The notes below the pieces were generated by a model that saw only the letters and a list, made by a program, of their open reading frames with translations, did no database searches and was not told the DNA's origin. The translations under genes and the position numbers were made by a program. Source: Rhizobium grahamii CCGE 502 (GTDB taxonomy: Bacteria > Pseudomonadota > Alphaproteobacteria > Rhizobiales > Rhizobiaceae). From it: a DNA stretch of 64,000 nt. The stretch is from assembly GCF_000298315.2 (NCBI RefSeq), contig NZ_AEYE02000025.1, forward strand, positions 90,938 to 154,937, read 5' to 3'. Of the stretch, positions 1 through 8,373 are shown in pieces. Position 1 is the first letter of the stretch; the number at the start of each line of letters is the position of its first letter.

Positions 1-276
1 GAACGGCTTGGTGAAGAAAATGCCCGCGTTGTTCACTAGCGCATCGATCGATCCGAAGCGTTCGATTGCGCGTCGCGCCACGCGTTCGGCGGTCGCTGGA
101 TCGCCCACGTCGCCATCGACAAGTTCCAGGTGTTCCGGAGCGTCCGGCAGCGTTGCTTCCGTCACACGGCGTGAAGTACCGACAACGTTGTAGCCTCGTT
201 CGAGGAATGATCTCACAAGGCCTGCCCCGATCCCCTGCGATGCGCCGGTGATCAAGATTGTCTTCCGCGTGCTCAT
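1..276 (-). CDS. SDR-family oxidoreductase, N-terminal part (cut by window edge)
   Basis: The 92 visible codons encode the N-terminal half of a short-chain dehydrogenase/reductase. Near the start is the cofactor-binding glycine motif TGASQGIG (T-G-x3-G-x-G), and later NNAG, the usual end of beta-strand 4 in classical SDRs. The catalytic Tyr-x3-Lys would lie beyond position 1. Three in-frame ATGs occur at 288, 282 and 276; the last is preceded by GGAG at six bases, so 276 is chosen. Substrate cannot be inferred. The gene runs away from the nitronate-monooxygenase-like gene at 548, so the 270-base gap may hold two divergent promoters. Confidence 0.85.
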   Translation of the reverse strand, partial: MSTRKTILITGASQGIGAGLVRSFLERGYNVVGTSRRVTEATLPDAPEHLELVDGDVGDPATAERVARRAIERFGSIDALVNNAGIFFTKPF

Positions 277-431
277 TGGCATCTCCATTGTTGGACCTCG
301 CACGATCCGCTGCCCGCCGACTTGCGGCGGGTTCGCCAGAATCTTCAAAGTCAGGTCTCTGCTGCTGCGGCTAGGAACGACCGTCGCCAACCGCCGTGAC
401 GACACCATCTCGCGGACCTTGGCCTCTCGCT

Positions 432-443
432 ATTGTACGAAGG
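432..443 (+). promoter_or_regulatory. TACGA-type half-site upstream of the 548 gene
   Basis: ATTGTACGAAGG lies about 105 bases before the nitronate-monooxygenase-like gene. The same core, TTGTACGANGG, recurs at 2633 (with an inverted copy at 2694) and at 15588, each time in an intergenic region. It looks like half of a TetR-type operator (TTGTACGA/TCGTACAA). Binding is inferred only. Confidence 0.3.
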
Positions 444-547
444 TGTCCCCGATACCTTTGGATCGGGTGCAGATTATCAGGTGCAATAGACTGGCGGCAT
501 TTACGGATCTATCAGGATTCGAACTCACGAATGGGACGGTATCCGAT

Positions 548-1598
548 ATGACGAGCTGGCCAGACCGACGCATTCTCGATCTTTTCGGCATCGCGCTTCC
601 GATCATCCAGGCGCCCATGGCGGGTGCTACGACCATCGAGATGGTGGTCTCCGCAGCCCAGGCTGGCGGACTAGGATCGCTGCCGAGTGCTCAATTGACC
701 GTCGATCAACTGAAAACTGCGATCCTCAGCATACGCGCCTCGACCGGGTCCCCGCTGAACGTCAACTTCTTCGCGCATCAAATGCCTCCTGTGGACGCGG
801 TCGCTCAGATGCGATGGAGGCGTTGCTGGCGCCCTACTATGTCGAATTCGATCTCGACCCTGCCGCTCCCGTTTCCGGCGCGGGTCGCGCACCCTTCGAT
901 GAAGCCTTCTGCGAGGTTGTCGAAGAACACAGGCCGGAGGCGGTCAGCTTCCATTTCGGATTGCCCGCCATGCCGTTCGTGGACCGCGTGAAGGCGGCCG
1001 GGGCGAAGGTTGTGTCTTCGGCAACGACTGTGGCCGAAGCCGTTATCGCGATGGGGTCTGAAGCCGGAGGGGTCATCGTGGCAACTTCCTCACGCAGGAC
1101 ATGGCCACCCAGGTTGGAACAATGGCGCTCGTTCCGCAGGTTGTCGATGCCGTCGGGGTTCCGGTGATAGCAGCGGGAGGAATCGCTGATGGGCGGGGCG
1201 TTGCAGCGGCGTTAATGCTCGGCGCTTCCGCGGTTCAGGTAGGCACTCCCTATCTGTTCTGCCCGGAGGCAAAGATCCCGGCGGTACACGCGCAAGCGCT
1301 TGCGGAGGCAGGTGACGACAGCACCGCGGTCACCAACGTGTTCACCGGTCGCCCGGCCCGAGGAATCGTTAATCGTCTCATGCTGGAGCTCGGTCCAATC
1401 TCAGAGGTGGTGCCGGCTTTCCCAACCGCCGGAGCTGCACTGTCTCCAGTGCGAGGCCAGGCGGAAAACGCGTCACGGAATGACTTCACGAACCTATGGT
1501 CGGGCCAGTCGGTGAGGCTAGCGCCAAGAATGGGTGCCCTCGACCTGACTCGGAACCTCTACGAGGCAGCCTTGAGCGTGATCGAGCGCCGAGCCTGA
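548..1598 (+). pseudogene. Nitronate monooxygenase / 2-nitropropane dioxygenase-like gene with two frameshifts
   Basis: Three consecutive frames together give one nitronate-monooxygenase-like protein of about 350 residues, an FMN enzyme family that oxidises alkyl nitronates. The first part (548 to about 806) carries LFGIALPIIQAPMAG. The second (about 808 to 1073) has SFHFGLPAMPFVDRVKAAG and ends at GSEAGG. The third (1074-1598) reads HRGNFLTQDMATQVG and contains AAGGIADGRG, the FMN-phosphate-binding type motif, and FTGRPARG. Frame changes fall near 806 and 1071-1073; at the second, GT appears inserted between the conserved EAGG and HRG. Either the gene is dead or the assembly has two base errors. 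The rest reads well, so decay, if real, is recent. Confidence 0.8.
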
Positions 1599-1816
1599 TT
1601 GCTCTCGAGCGTTCGTCGCGGTCGGTCACCACCAGAGAGTGGAACCTCTGGTGATGAGCATCATTTGGCGGGACGGCCAGCAGCGACACGCGGTTCGATC
1701 TTTCGCTGGCCCCCAGCATCTTGTGATCGGGCGGCGACATTCGTGGGCATGATCGTCCTCTGGCCATCCGAAGAAATCAAAGAGCGGAGAAATCGTGTTG
1801 CCGCGGGAGTCGGTCT

Positions 1817-2497
1817 TCAGCCCGTCTCGACAGTTTCTCCGAGGCGGAGCGTTGCAGCCATGTTCACCAGCTCCGGAAGGGTGCGGGCGTCCATCTTACG
1901 CATGACTTGGCCGCGATGTGCCTTCACGGTGATCTCGCTTATGTCGAGCTCGAAGGCGACCTGCTTGTTCAAGAGACCCTTGACCACCCGTATCATCACT
2001 TCGCGTTCCCTCTTTGTCAGCGTCTCGTACGAGCGCTGCAGCCGTCGAAGCTCCTCGTCGTTGCGCAACATTTCTTCGCTCCGGGCGAGTGCCGATCGGA
2101 TCGCCTCCAGAAGCGCCATTGTGTCGATGGGTTTCGTAAGGAAATCGAGCGCGCCGCCTTTCAGCGCCTTTACGGTCATCGGGACATCGCCGAAGCCGGA
2201 GACGAAAATGATCGGCATGCGATTGCCTCCCATGTTAATCATGGTCTGCAAATCGAGGCCGTTCAGGCCTGGCATATTTACATCGAGAACGAGGCAGCAC
2301 GGGGCCGAGGCGAGATGCGTTGCGAGGAAGGACTGGGCTGAGTCAAAGAGTAGGGGCCGCCAGCCCGCGGACACTATCAGCAGCTCGAGGGATTCCCTGA
2401 CAGATACGTCGTCGTCGACGACCACTACCGTTGGCCGCTCGATATCCCCGCCATCGGGAAGCGCTGCATTCGTCATTGCCGAAATCACCCGATACAT
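1817..2497 (-). CDS. FixJ/NarL-type two-component response regulator
   Basis: This 226-residue protein has an N-terminal receiver domain with the acidic pocket VVVDDD, the phospho-acceptor Asp in LVLDVNMPG, the Thr/Ser switch region (FVSGFGD) and the Lys in FLTKP. A C-terminal LuxR-type helix-turn-helix follows (TKREREVMIRVVKGLLNKQVA, then VKAHRGQVMRKM). It is therefore a DNA-binding output regulator of the FixJ class. No histidine kinase is adjacent; the nearest visible kinase is at 18773. An alternative ATG at 2476 is possible; 2497 is kept because GGGGAC lies eight bases upstream. It is divergent from the SnoaL-like gene across a region with an inverted repeat. Confidence 0.9.
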   Translation of the reverse strand: MYRVISAMTNAALPDGGDIERPTVVVVDDDVSVRESLELLIVSAGWRPLLFDSAQSFLATHLASAPCCLVLDVNMPGLNGLDLQTMINMGGNRMPIIFVSGFGDVPMTVKALKGGALDFLTKPIDTMALLEAIRSALARSEEMLRNDEELRRLQRSYETLTKREREVMIRVVKGLLNKQVAFELDISEITVKAHRGQVMRKMDARTLPELVNMAATLRLGETVETG

Positions 2498-2628
2498 GTG
2501 CTTCGTCCCCAGAGAAGACAGCAGGCTCGTCGTCCAATCGAAGTATATATGATAACATTCAACTTGCGCCGCGGCAGCGCAATGCCTTGCTCCGTCCGCT
2601 GATGAGGATGCGCCGTTTTGGCCAGAAG

Positions 2629-2707
2629 TCCATTGTACGATGGTATCGCCAACGTCTCATCGGAACCTTGCGGCGCTCAGTTCGCGCCAACACCATCGTA
2701 CAATGGA
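2629..2707. promoter_or_regulatory. 16-bp perfect inverted repeat between divergent genes (candidate operator)
   Basis: TCCATTGTACGATGGT at 2629-2644 recurs as its exact reverse complement at 2692-2707, with 47 bases between. The region lies between the FixJ-type regulator (minus, from 2497) and the SnoaL-like gene (plus, from 2823). Centre-to-centre spacing is 63 bp, about six helical turns, which would suit looping or two dimers. The 2498-2822 gap otherwise holds no convincing gene. The protein that binds is unknown. Confidence 0.5.
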
Positions 2708-2822
2708 TTACGCCATCATCGCCACGCATGCTGGGTCGGTCGGCTTGGCGGACCACCGCCTTCGAACGATTAAAGCCAGTAGATTGGTGTTGCCCGCCAC
2801 AGTTCCAAAAAGAGGTTTCGAC

Positions 2823-3293
2823 ATGAAAGAACGTTTTGAAGAGATCACCGGTACAGAACAGACGGCAGGTGATGGCGGCGCCCTGGATGCGCTGATCGAG
2901 TTCTACAGGGCGTTCAATTCGGCCGATATGGTGGGCCTCGAAGCGATATGGTTTCCTGGGGCGGCCCCAAGTATGGACAACCCCATCGGTGGAATCCGCC
3001 GCGGTTGGACGGAGATCGCGGGGGGGTATGCCAAACTGTTCGGTGGCGCCGCCACAGTAAACGTCACGTTCCACGACTTCACCAGCCAAGGTGGGCGGGA
3101 ATGGCATCTGTTCGTTGGTCGCGAACGGGGTAAGTGCCGCACCGCGAGCGACAGTCTCGATGTCGCCTTCCGAACAACCCGCTGGTTCGTGCGGATGGAC
3201 GGCGCCTGGCGACAACTCCATCATCACGGCTCCGTCGAGGATCCAGAGATGCTAGCAGCCTATCAGAACCTAATTTTTGGCAGCAGCAATTGA
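2823..3293 (+). CDS. SnoaL-like / NTF2-fold small protein
   Basis: A 156-residue protein with the pattern of the SnoaL/ketosteroid-isomerase-like superfamily. A helical start (LDALIEFYRAFNSADMVGLEAIW) is followed by a loop and GGIRRGWTEIAGGYAKLFG, then beta-strands ending in TTRWFVRMDGAWRQLHHHGSVED. Members are either small isomerases/hydrolases or simple binding folds, so no reaction is assigned. The ATG at 2823 is chosen because AGAGG precedes it; an upstream in-frame ATG at 2640 lies inside the inverted-repeat region and is unlikely. A hairpin directly after the stop may terminate it. Confidence 0.75.
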   Translation: MKERFEEITGTEQTAGDGGALDALIEFYRAFNSADMVGLEAIWFPGAAPSMDNPIGGIRRGWTEIAGGYAKLFGGAATVNVTFHDFTSQGGREWHLFVGRERGKCRTASDSLDVAFRTTRWFVRMDGAWRQLHHHGSVEDPEMLAAYQNLIFGSSN

Positions 3294-3298
3294 TTACA

Positions 3299-3328
3299 GC
3301 GCCAGGACTCATGCTGGCGCGATTGTTC
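3299..3328 (+). terminator. Hairpin after SnoaL-like gene
   Basis: GCGCCAG at 3299-3305 pairs with CTGGCGC at 3314-3320 around an eight-base loop, six bases after the stop codon. It is followed by the weakly T-rich GATTGTTCT. It is a possible Rho-independent terminator, though the T-tract is poor. Confidence 0.4.
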
Positions 3329-3470
3329 TCGCATGATCGCTTTGACCGATCGACAAAACAGCTTCGCTTCCTCCGCTCACGCATCGATATCGGGAGACGC
3401 TGTGAGAAAACGTCTAGTGAACGTCGTGACCGAACCTTCCCTCGAATCTCGTTCCGCGCAAACTTCTCAG

Positions 3471-4505
3471 TTAAGGACGTTGTCCGCGAATGAAAGGCGC
3501 GACGTCAGTGCCGAGAAGTTCGATAGAGCGGCGCATCGCCTCGGTCTCCAGGGCCGCCGTGCTCATCTGGAAGGTGATGCGAGAGATCCCGCGTAAGGTA
3601 TCGTTAAGATGGAGGATCTTGGCCGCAACCGTCCGCGGGCTGCCAACCAGGAATGCACCGTTCGGACCGCAGAGGTGCTCGAACTGCGCCCTTGTAGGCG
3701 GCGGCCAGCCCCGTTCTCGTCCAGCGTCCGTGAACATCTGGAACCAGCCTGGAAAGAATGCTTCCCGGGCGGCCGCGTCGGTCTCCCCGACAAAGCCGAG
3801 GGCATGTACACCGACCTTCGGATCCTGGGGAGGGTGGCCGGCCGCGAGCCATGCGCGGCGATAGAGATCGACAAGAGGCAGGAAACGCTCGAAGCTTCCG
3901 CCGATGATGGCGACCATCAACGGCAATCCGAGGGTTCCAGCGCGGACGAAGGATTCAGGCGTGCCGCCGACGCCCAGCCAGATGGGTAGGTTCGGCTGGT
4001 GTGGACGAGGAAAGACACCCTCGCCATTGATCGCGGGACGAAAGCGGCCCTGCCATTCGATATTGGGTTGCTGCCTGATCTTCAGCAGGAGGTCCAGCTT
4101 CTCTGCGAAGAGCGTATCGTAGTCCCGCAGGTCGAATCCAAACAAAGGATAAGCCTCGACGGATGAGCCGCGACCGACCACGATTTCGGCTCTTCCACCG
4201 GAAATCAGGTCCAGTGTGGCGAACTCCTGGAAGAGCCGCACGGGATCGGCGGCGCTGAGGACTGCGACGGCGCTTGTCAGTCTGATGGACTTGGTGCGGG
4301 AGGCGGCGGCCGCAAGGATGACAGCCGGGGCTGAATCCAGCGCGTTCTCTCGATGATGTTCGCCCATTCCGAAAACATCGAGGCCGACTTGATCTGCGAG
4401 CTCGATCTCTGCAAGCACGCTCTCCATTCGATCGATGGGTGACTGCAATCGCCCCGTCGCGGGGTCGGCTAGGAGCATTGCAAAACTATCGATACCGATT
4501 TCCAA
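3471..4505 (-). CDS. LLM-class flavin-dependent oxidoreductase (luciferase-like)
   Basis: The 344-residue protein matches the bacterial-luciferase-like fold. It has an N-terminal EIGIDSFAML strand, the GMGEHH motif typical of group-A LLM oxidoreductases near residue 50, GGRAEIVVGRGSS around residue 105 and LPIWLGVGGTPES near residue 175. Such enzymes use reduced FMN or F420; the substrate is unknown. A TTG start at 4505 is chosen because AAGGA sits eight bases upstream and the first residues then match the family; an ATG at 4544 would add 13 residues. The upstream gap to 4679 shows nothing clear. It is the intact neighbour of the broken hydrolase. Confidence 0.87.
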   Translation of the reverse strand: MEIGIDSFAMLLADPATGRLQSPIDRMESVLAEIELADQVGLDVFGMGEHHRENALDSAPAVILAAAASRTKSIRLTSAVAVLSAADPVRLFQEFATLDLISGGRAEIVVGRGSSVEAYPLFGFDLRDYDTLFAEKLDLLLKIRQQPNIEWQGRFRPAINGEGVFPRPHQPNLPIWLGVGGTPESFVRAGTLGLPLMVAIIGGSFERFLPLVDLYRRAWLAAGHPPQDPKVGVHALGFVGETDAAAREAFFPGWFQMFTDAGRERGWPPPTRAQFEHLCGPNGAFLVGSPRTVAAKILHLNDTLRGISRITFQMSTAALETEAMRRSIELLGTDVAPFIRGQRP

Positions 4506-4678
4506 TGACGAATCCTTCCAAGGCGACGTTTCCGCCAGGCGCAAGTTGCACGGTGTGTCGCCGACAGAAACGTGACACTCATCCTACTTCTGCCAGCACC
4601 GCGCCACCCTCCTTTTTAAAATGATGATGATCGATAAATTCGATAGGTGCTTTTGGCATGACGGCATCTGAATACCCG

Positions 4679-5951
4679 TCATGTCCAGGCATCGACATCC
4701 ATCACTGCCCGTGCGAAGGCCTCTGGTGCTTCCTGCGGAAGGTTGTGACCAATCCCGCCGGTGATCAGACGGTGTTCATATCTTCCTTTGAACTTCCCGG
4801 CGTAGGCTTTTGGATCCGGATGAGGTGCCCCGTTCGCGTCGCCTTTTCGAGCGTGATTGTAGGGACCGATACGTCTGGGACCTTGGCGAGCACGGCCTCG
4901 TATTCGTCGAACCGGTCCTCGCCGGGTGCCAGTCCGAGACGCCATCGATAGTTATGGACAACGATCGCCACATGGTCGGGATTGGCGAATGCGGCGGCGC
5001 TTCGCGAGAACGTTTCGTCATCGAACTTCCAATGTGGGGAGGCGAGTTGCCAGATAAGCTTGGCGAAGTCGCTGGTGTATTTCTCGTAGCCTTCGCGACC
5101 GCGATCTGTAGCGAAATAGAATTGATACCACCACTGAAGTTCGGCGGGCGGTGGCAGTGGCGCCAGGCTTACGGCATCCCGGCGGTTTGTCTTCACCCGG
5201 TCGCCCGACCGCTTGGGCACCAGGGACGGCGCCACGACCACGCAATCATGCCCCAGTTCGACAATCTGACGGTAAAGGCCGTAACCCGTGGGACCCGCCT
5301 CCTAGCAAAAATGAAGCTTGGTTCCGCGCTTTGAAAGCTTATTGACCATCGATGCCACTGATGCCGGCTCCGAGGAGATGTCGCCGAAAAACCGCACCTC
5401 GCCGTTGCGCGCTCCATCGGCAACCGCAATCGAAATCTTGAGCTTGGATGTATCCAAGCCGATGAAGACTACGCTATCTTCCCTCATGGTTCGCCCTCGC
5501 TAAGCGGTGGGGCTCGGCTCCGGCCTATCCAGAGCAACCCCCGAATTCAGCTTATCGCGGGGGCGGGCCACCTTCACCCCACGAACATACGGTCTAGGAA
5601 GCGCGTGCCGCCATAGCCCCGCAGGAACGGCACGATGACGCGATGGCCTCGGCTTGCAAGGAGAGGTGCGACCTGCGCGAAGCTGTTGATGTCGTAAGGC
5701 CAACCGTGCAGGAGCAAGACCGGTGATCCCGTCGCTGGTCCGATGTCGGCAAATGAGACACGCAAGTCACCTGCCTCGATGCTCTTGTTTGCTTCGAGAG
5801 CGGCTCCAGCAGCGGCCGCTGGTACGTCTACACGGGTGGTCTGCTGGGAGGCTTCGGCTATCTTTTCGCCGAGGACACCCGCTGCGGTAACAGCGAGTGC
5901 AAAGCTGCCAAGCGATCGGCGTGTGAGATTTTCGCGTACGAAATTGGACAT
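4679..5951 (-). pseudogene. Exported alpha/beta hydrolase, split by an IS110 fragment and frameshifted
   Basis: Two separated pieces form one epoxide-hydrolase-like protein. The N-terminal piece (5951 to about 5595) starts with a Tat-like signal (TRRSLGSF then a hydrophobic run ending near GEKIAEA) and has the oxyanion motif LLLHGWPYD, stopping at GYGGTRFLD. The C-terminal piece resumes at about 5165 with LPPPAELQWWYQFYFATDRG and, after a two-base insertion near 4845 that shifts frame after TITLE, ends with GDANGAPHPDPKAYAGKF and HNLPQEAPEAFARAV, which would carry the catalytic His. The middle, including the expected nucleophile region, has been replaced by IS110 sequence. The gene is inactive as it stands. 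Confidence 0.85.
5165..5590 (-). mobile_element. IS110-family transposase, 5-prime fragment
   Basis: A start at 5487 gives SVVFIGLDTSKLKISIAVADG, the DEDD-type N-terminus of IS110-family transposases, with the first catalytic Asp in GLDTSK. The frame runs to a TAG at 5302-5304 where Tyr is expected (HFC-stop-EAGPTGYGLY), then stays open through VVAPSLVPKRSGDRVKTNRRDA until about 5168. There it joins hydrolase sequence in the same frame. The C-terminal Ser-rich catalytic domain is missing. About 90 bases of apparent element left end precede the start. No terminal repeats or target duplication can be seen, as usual for IS110. Confidence 0.85.
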
Positions 5952-5993
5952 TGTGCCAGTCTCCGATGGTGGTTGCCTAACCGGCGTAAAGAC

Positions 5994-6020
5994 ACGATGG
6001 TATCGTCTATACGAACGTAT
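5994..6020. promoter_or_regulatory. Candidate operator with ATACG-NN-CGTAT palindrome
   Basis: ACGATGGTATCG at 5994-6005 is identical to bases 2637-2648 in the inverted repeat upstream of the SnoaL-like gene. It is followed by ATACGAACGTAT at 6009-6020 (arms ATACG/CGTAT). A related palindrome lies at 17431. The site is 43 bases upstream of the broken hydrolase start, so it probably controlled that gene. Confidence 0.4.
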
Positions 6021-6119
6021 CGCCTATACCAAGGTGCCAATGCCTTCCGAAATGTCCCTCGACATAATCCTGGTCGAAAGCGGCGGCTGCGCTCAACCGC
6101 GCCTAAAAATCGGGAGCAG

Positions 6120-6344
6120 ATGATGTTCTACCCTGAACAGGGGCCTTCAAATTTAGGTTTTCCGCTTGTTGTGATCGCGACTGTGATGGTGGCGATTGTC
6201 GCGGTTCTGGTTGTCGTCAGCGATCGACCAGCGCCGACGCGTGTCTGGGTTCCCAATGCTTCCGCTGGCCAAGGAGCGAGTGCCGCTCTGCCTGTCGGAT
6301 CGCGTTTGTCGGGGGGAAATAATCATGCCAAGCCCAAGCGATAG
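6120..6344 (+). CDS. Small single-pass membrane protein, function unknown
   Basis: A 74-residue product with one clear membrane segment (LGFPLVVIATVMVAIVAVLVVV, residues about 12-33) followed by a Pro/Ser/Gly-rich, basic tail ending KPKR. Two adjacent ATGs (6120, 6123) follow GGGAG. It overlaps the next small gene by 20 bases, so the pair may be co-transcribed. No family is recognised. Confidence 0.5.
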   Translation: MMFYPEQGPSNLGFPLVVIATVMVAIVAVLVVVSDRPAPTRVWVPNASAGQGASAALPVGSRLSGGNNHAKPKR

Positions 6345-6537
6345 GCGGTGCCTTCGGCCGCTCATGCCGGACGAGGTGTCGATCGCCGCAAGCCTCCTGA
6401 AGGAGTACTGCGAAGCTCTACGCTGTGACAGAAATGGCGAGGAGGCGGAGGCGGTGGCACGGGATATTATTTGCTGGCTCCAGACCGGAGTTCCGATTCG
6501 CGAGCGGCTTCAGGAAATTATCCGGGCCAGAGATTGA
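6325..6537 (+). CDS. Small conserved-looking helical protein, function unknown
   Basis: A 70-residue, soluble, mostly helical product: MPDEVSIAASLLKEYCEALRC followed by EEAEAVARDIICWLQTGV and ERLQEII. GGGGGG lies eight bases before the ATG at 6325, supporting that start over upstream ones. Similar small proteins seem familiar from rhizobial genomes, but I cannot name a family. It overlaps the preceding membrane-protein gene. Confidence 0.55.
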   Translation: MPSPSDRRCLRPLMPDEVSIAASLLKEYCEALRCDRNGEEAEAVARDIICWLQTGVPIRERLQEIIRARD

Positions 6538-7209
6538 GGCCGCTCTTGCCGTCGGTGTAGACATGGCAGGGAAGCGACCAATCACCTCTGAGTCAGATGC
6601 GGCTGCAGACCTGGAGCGATATTGTGGGGCTGCTAGATGTCGAAATCAGCGGTGTGATTGCCGCGCTTGGCGACTGGCCGCGTCGGCGACTGGCCCCCCT
6701 GACGCGATCAGAGCCCGTCGTTAGATCTTGGAGAAGATGGAGGAAAACGCGGCGACCAATTGGTTGGACGAATCCAATCAATTGGTCGCCCGTAGATTAT
6801 TTCGTTGGACGCGACACTTTTAATGATCGGGACGGGACTACTTACCGGCGGCGTCTGGGCCAAACCGCCTAGGTGTTCCAAAGAGTGCGGTTTCGGCAGT
6901 GAAGCTGGGTGAGTGAGTGAAGGCGATCCTCGTATTCGGCATAGGCTTCCGACCTCCGGAGTTCGAACCTGCTGTTGCATACCTATTTTGCAGGCGTTTG
7001 TTGCTTTTTGTCCGAGAAGGAGTTGCAACATCTTTGCAAGTGTTGCAGCGGCGACAGAGCCGAGTGTTGCTTTTTTATACGCCGCTGAACTGGAGGGCAG
7101 CATGCCTCTCTAGGCTCGCGCATGCGAGGCCGGTCACGCGCAGGTCATCGCCGAAGTGCTGACAGGACGCCGATGCGATGGCTGTCATCGGGTAAACGCC
7201 AGCCAAACC
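6538..7209. other. Gap without a convincing gene
   Basis: No reading frame here looks coding. The stretch holds the 40-base hairpin at 6751 and two direct copies of TGTTGCTTTTT (6999-7009 and 7065-7075). Their reverse complements reappear at 8529 and 8597, beyond the toxin-antitoxin pair. Several further GTTGCA words lie between 6970 and 7060. Confidence 0.5.
6751..6790. repeat. Long near-perfect hairpin (18-bp stem, 4-base loop)
   Basis: The arm at 6751-6768 (GGCGACCAATTGGTTGGA) pairs with 6773-6790 (TCCAATCAATTGGTCGCC) with one mismatch around the loop CGAA. No T-run follows, so it is not a typical terminator. It may be a dispersed palindromic element, a recombination site or a structured RNA. 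Confidence 0.6.
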
Positions 7210-7250
7210 TTGACCCGCAACCGGCGTTCCGTGCTATAATGTGTACATGT
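7210..7250 (+). promoter_or_regulatory. Promoter and putative operator of the toxin-antitoxin pair
   Basis: TTGACC at 7210-7215 and TATAAT at 7235-7240 (19-base spacing) precede the antitoxin start by about 30 bases. Directly after the -10 is GTGTACATGTAAACAC, with outer arms GTGT/ACAC and a perfect TACATGTA core. That is a plausible autoregulatory site for the ribbon-helix-helix antitoxin. Confidence 0.55.
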
Positions 7251-7271
7251 AAACACAACGGAGATTGGAGC

Positions 7272-7532
7272 ATGAGTGCGACTATGACGATCCGTGTCTC
7301 GGAAGACACCTTGGCCAAGCTGACAAAGATCGCCGAAGGGACGAAGCGCAGCAAATCCTTCCTCGCGGGGGAGGCGGTCTCGGCCTACGTCGAGCGCGAG
7401 CTTGCCATTATTGAAGGCATCCAGCGCGGGCTGGGCGACGTGACGGCTGGCCGCGTAGTCCCGCACGAGCAAGCGATGGCTGAAGCCCGCCAGATAATTG
7501 CGGAAGCACGGCGCAAGAAAGCGCAAGGATGA
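7272..7532 (+). CDS. Ribbon-helix-helix antitoxin (CopG/ParD-like)
   Basis: 86 residues. The N-terminus (TMTIRVSEDTLAKLTKIAEGTKRSKSFLAGEAVSAYV) is a classic ribbon-helix-helix DNA-binding domain. The charged, helical C-terminus (EQAMAEARQIIAEARRKK) is of the kind that wraps the toxin. GGAG precedes the ATG closely. The stop overlaps the toxin start by four bases (ATGA), the usual translational coupling of type II modules. It probably represses its own promoter at 7210-7250. Confidence 0.88.
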   Translation: MSATMTIRVSEDTLAKLTKIAEGTKRSKSFLAGEAVSAYVERELAIIEGIQRGLGDVTAGRVVPHEQAMAEARQIIAEARRKKAQG

Positions 7533-7819
7533 GTCAAGTTGTCTGGTCGGCTGACGCACACCGCGACTATCTCGACATCCTCGCCTACATTGCCGACGAT
7601 AATCCGGATGCAGCCGAGCGGGTCGTTGACGCCATCGAAGACGCGGGCAACAGGCTCAGTGAGTTCGCCACCGGCAGGCCGGGGCGCGTGACTGGCACTT
7701 ACGAGAAGGTAGTGACGGGCTTGCCCTACATCATCGCTTACGCGCTGACGGACGAGGCAGTAGTGGTCGTCCGCGTCATCCATGCGGCCCGCGACTGGCA
7801 GGAGGAGGAGTGGCCGTAA
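7529..7819 (+). CDS. RelE/ParE-superfamily toxin
   Basis: 96 residues with the RelE/ParE pattern: VVWSADAHRDYLDILAYIADDNPDAAERVVDAI, then GRPGRVTGTYEKVVTGLPYIIAYAL and a terminal VVRVIHAARDWQEEEWP. The conserved Arg before the central strand and the IHAARDW ending are typical of this superfamily. Whether it acts on ribosome-bound mRNA (RelE) or gyrase (ParE) cannot be read from sequence; pairing with a ribbon-helix-helix antitoxin slightly favours ParE. It is coupled to the antitoxin gene and appears complete. Confidence 0.88.
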   Translation: MSQVVWSADAHRDYLDILAYIADDNPDAAERVVDAIEDAGNRLSEFATGRPGRVTGTYEKVVTGLPYIIAYALTDEAVVVVRVIHAARDWQEEEWP

Positions 7820-8184
7820 CCTCAGTAGGGATGCGAGATGTGATCCCGACCACGTGGACAACCGCGAACGAACGCTATTTTGCTTTTTGGAGCCGCACAT
7901 GGAGTTATTGATAGCGTCATCCTGAGGGAAGCCCGATGCAGCGACGTCCGAAAGCAACTAGCACAATCAAGCTCACGACCTGTTAGAATTCGAAGGCGCA
8001 TCCACGGGGAGAGAATTGAAGCTCAGGTATGGCTGGCGCTGCCGTGTTTTGGTTGGGGCAGCACTACGGCCTTGAATCACTGGGACCGCACCAGGGACCT
8101 TGACCGTTTGGCCTTCATTCTAAACATTTCTCAGATACGCCGTCAGTTCGCAACCTTGACTGTAACGCCAACGCCGCCACTGAC

Positions 8185-8373
8185 GTGATCGTCACCTGCT
8201 CGTTTGAGATTGACCCACGGGAGTTCGACAAGGTGCTGTCTGGTTGGCAATTTGCGGGCAAGAAAGCTTTGGAGAAGCGTGTCTTTTACGACCTTAAGGC
8301 AGCCGACGGACACGTCTGGCTCATGGGGAATAATGAAGGCACAACAGTGGTCGCTGAGCGATACGAAGAGTGA
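8185..8373 (+). CDS. Possible small protein or gene remnant (GTG start)
   Basis: A 62-residue frame with a protein-like composition (FEIDPREFDKVLSGWQF and VFYDLKAADGHVWLMGNNEG). There is no good ribosome binding site before the GTG and no recognised family. It may be the end of a decayed gene. Reported with low confidence. Confidence 0.25.
   Translation: MIVTCSFEIDPREFDKVLSGWQFAGKKALEKRVFYDLKAADGHVWLMGNNEGTTVVAERYEE

Noticed and set aside
505-530. GGATTCGAACTC resembling a tRNA T-arm (minus strand)
   Set aside because: It lies just before a gene start and no other tRNA arms are present.
6950-6985. Possible tRNA T-arm (GAGTTCGAACC)
   Set aside because: No cloverleaf could be built around it; anticodon stem and acceptor pairs are absent.
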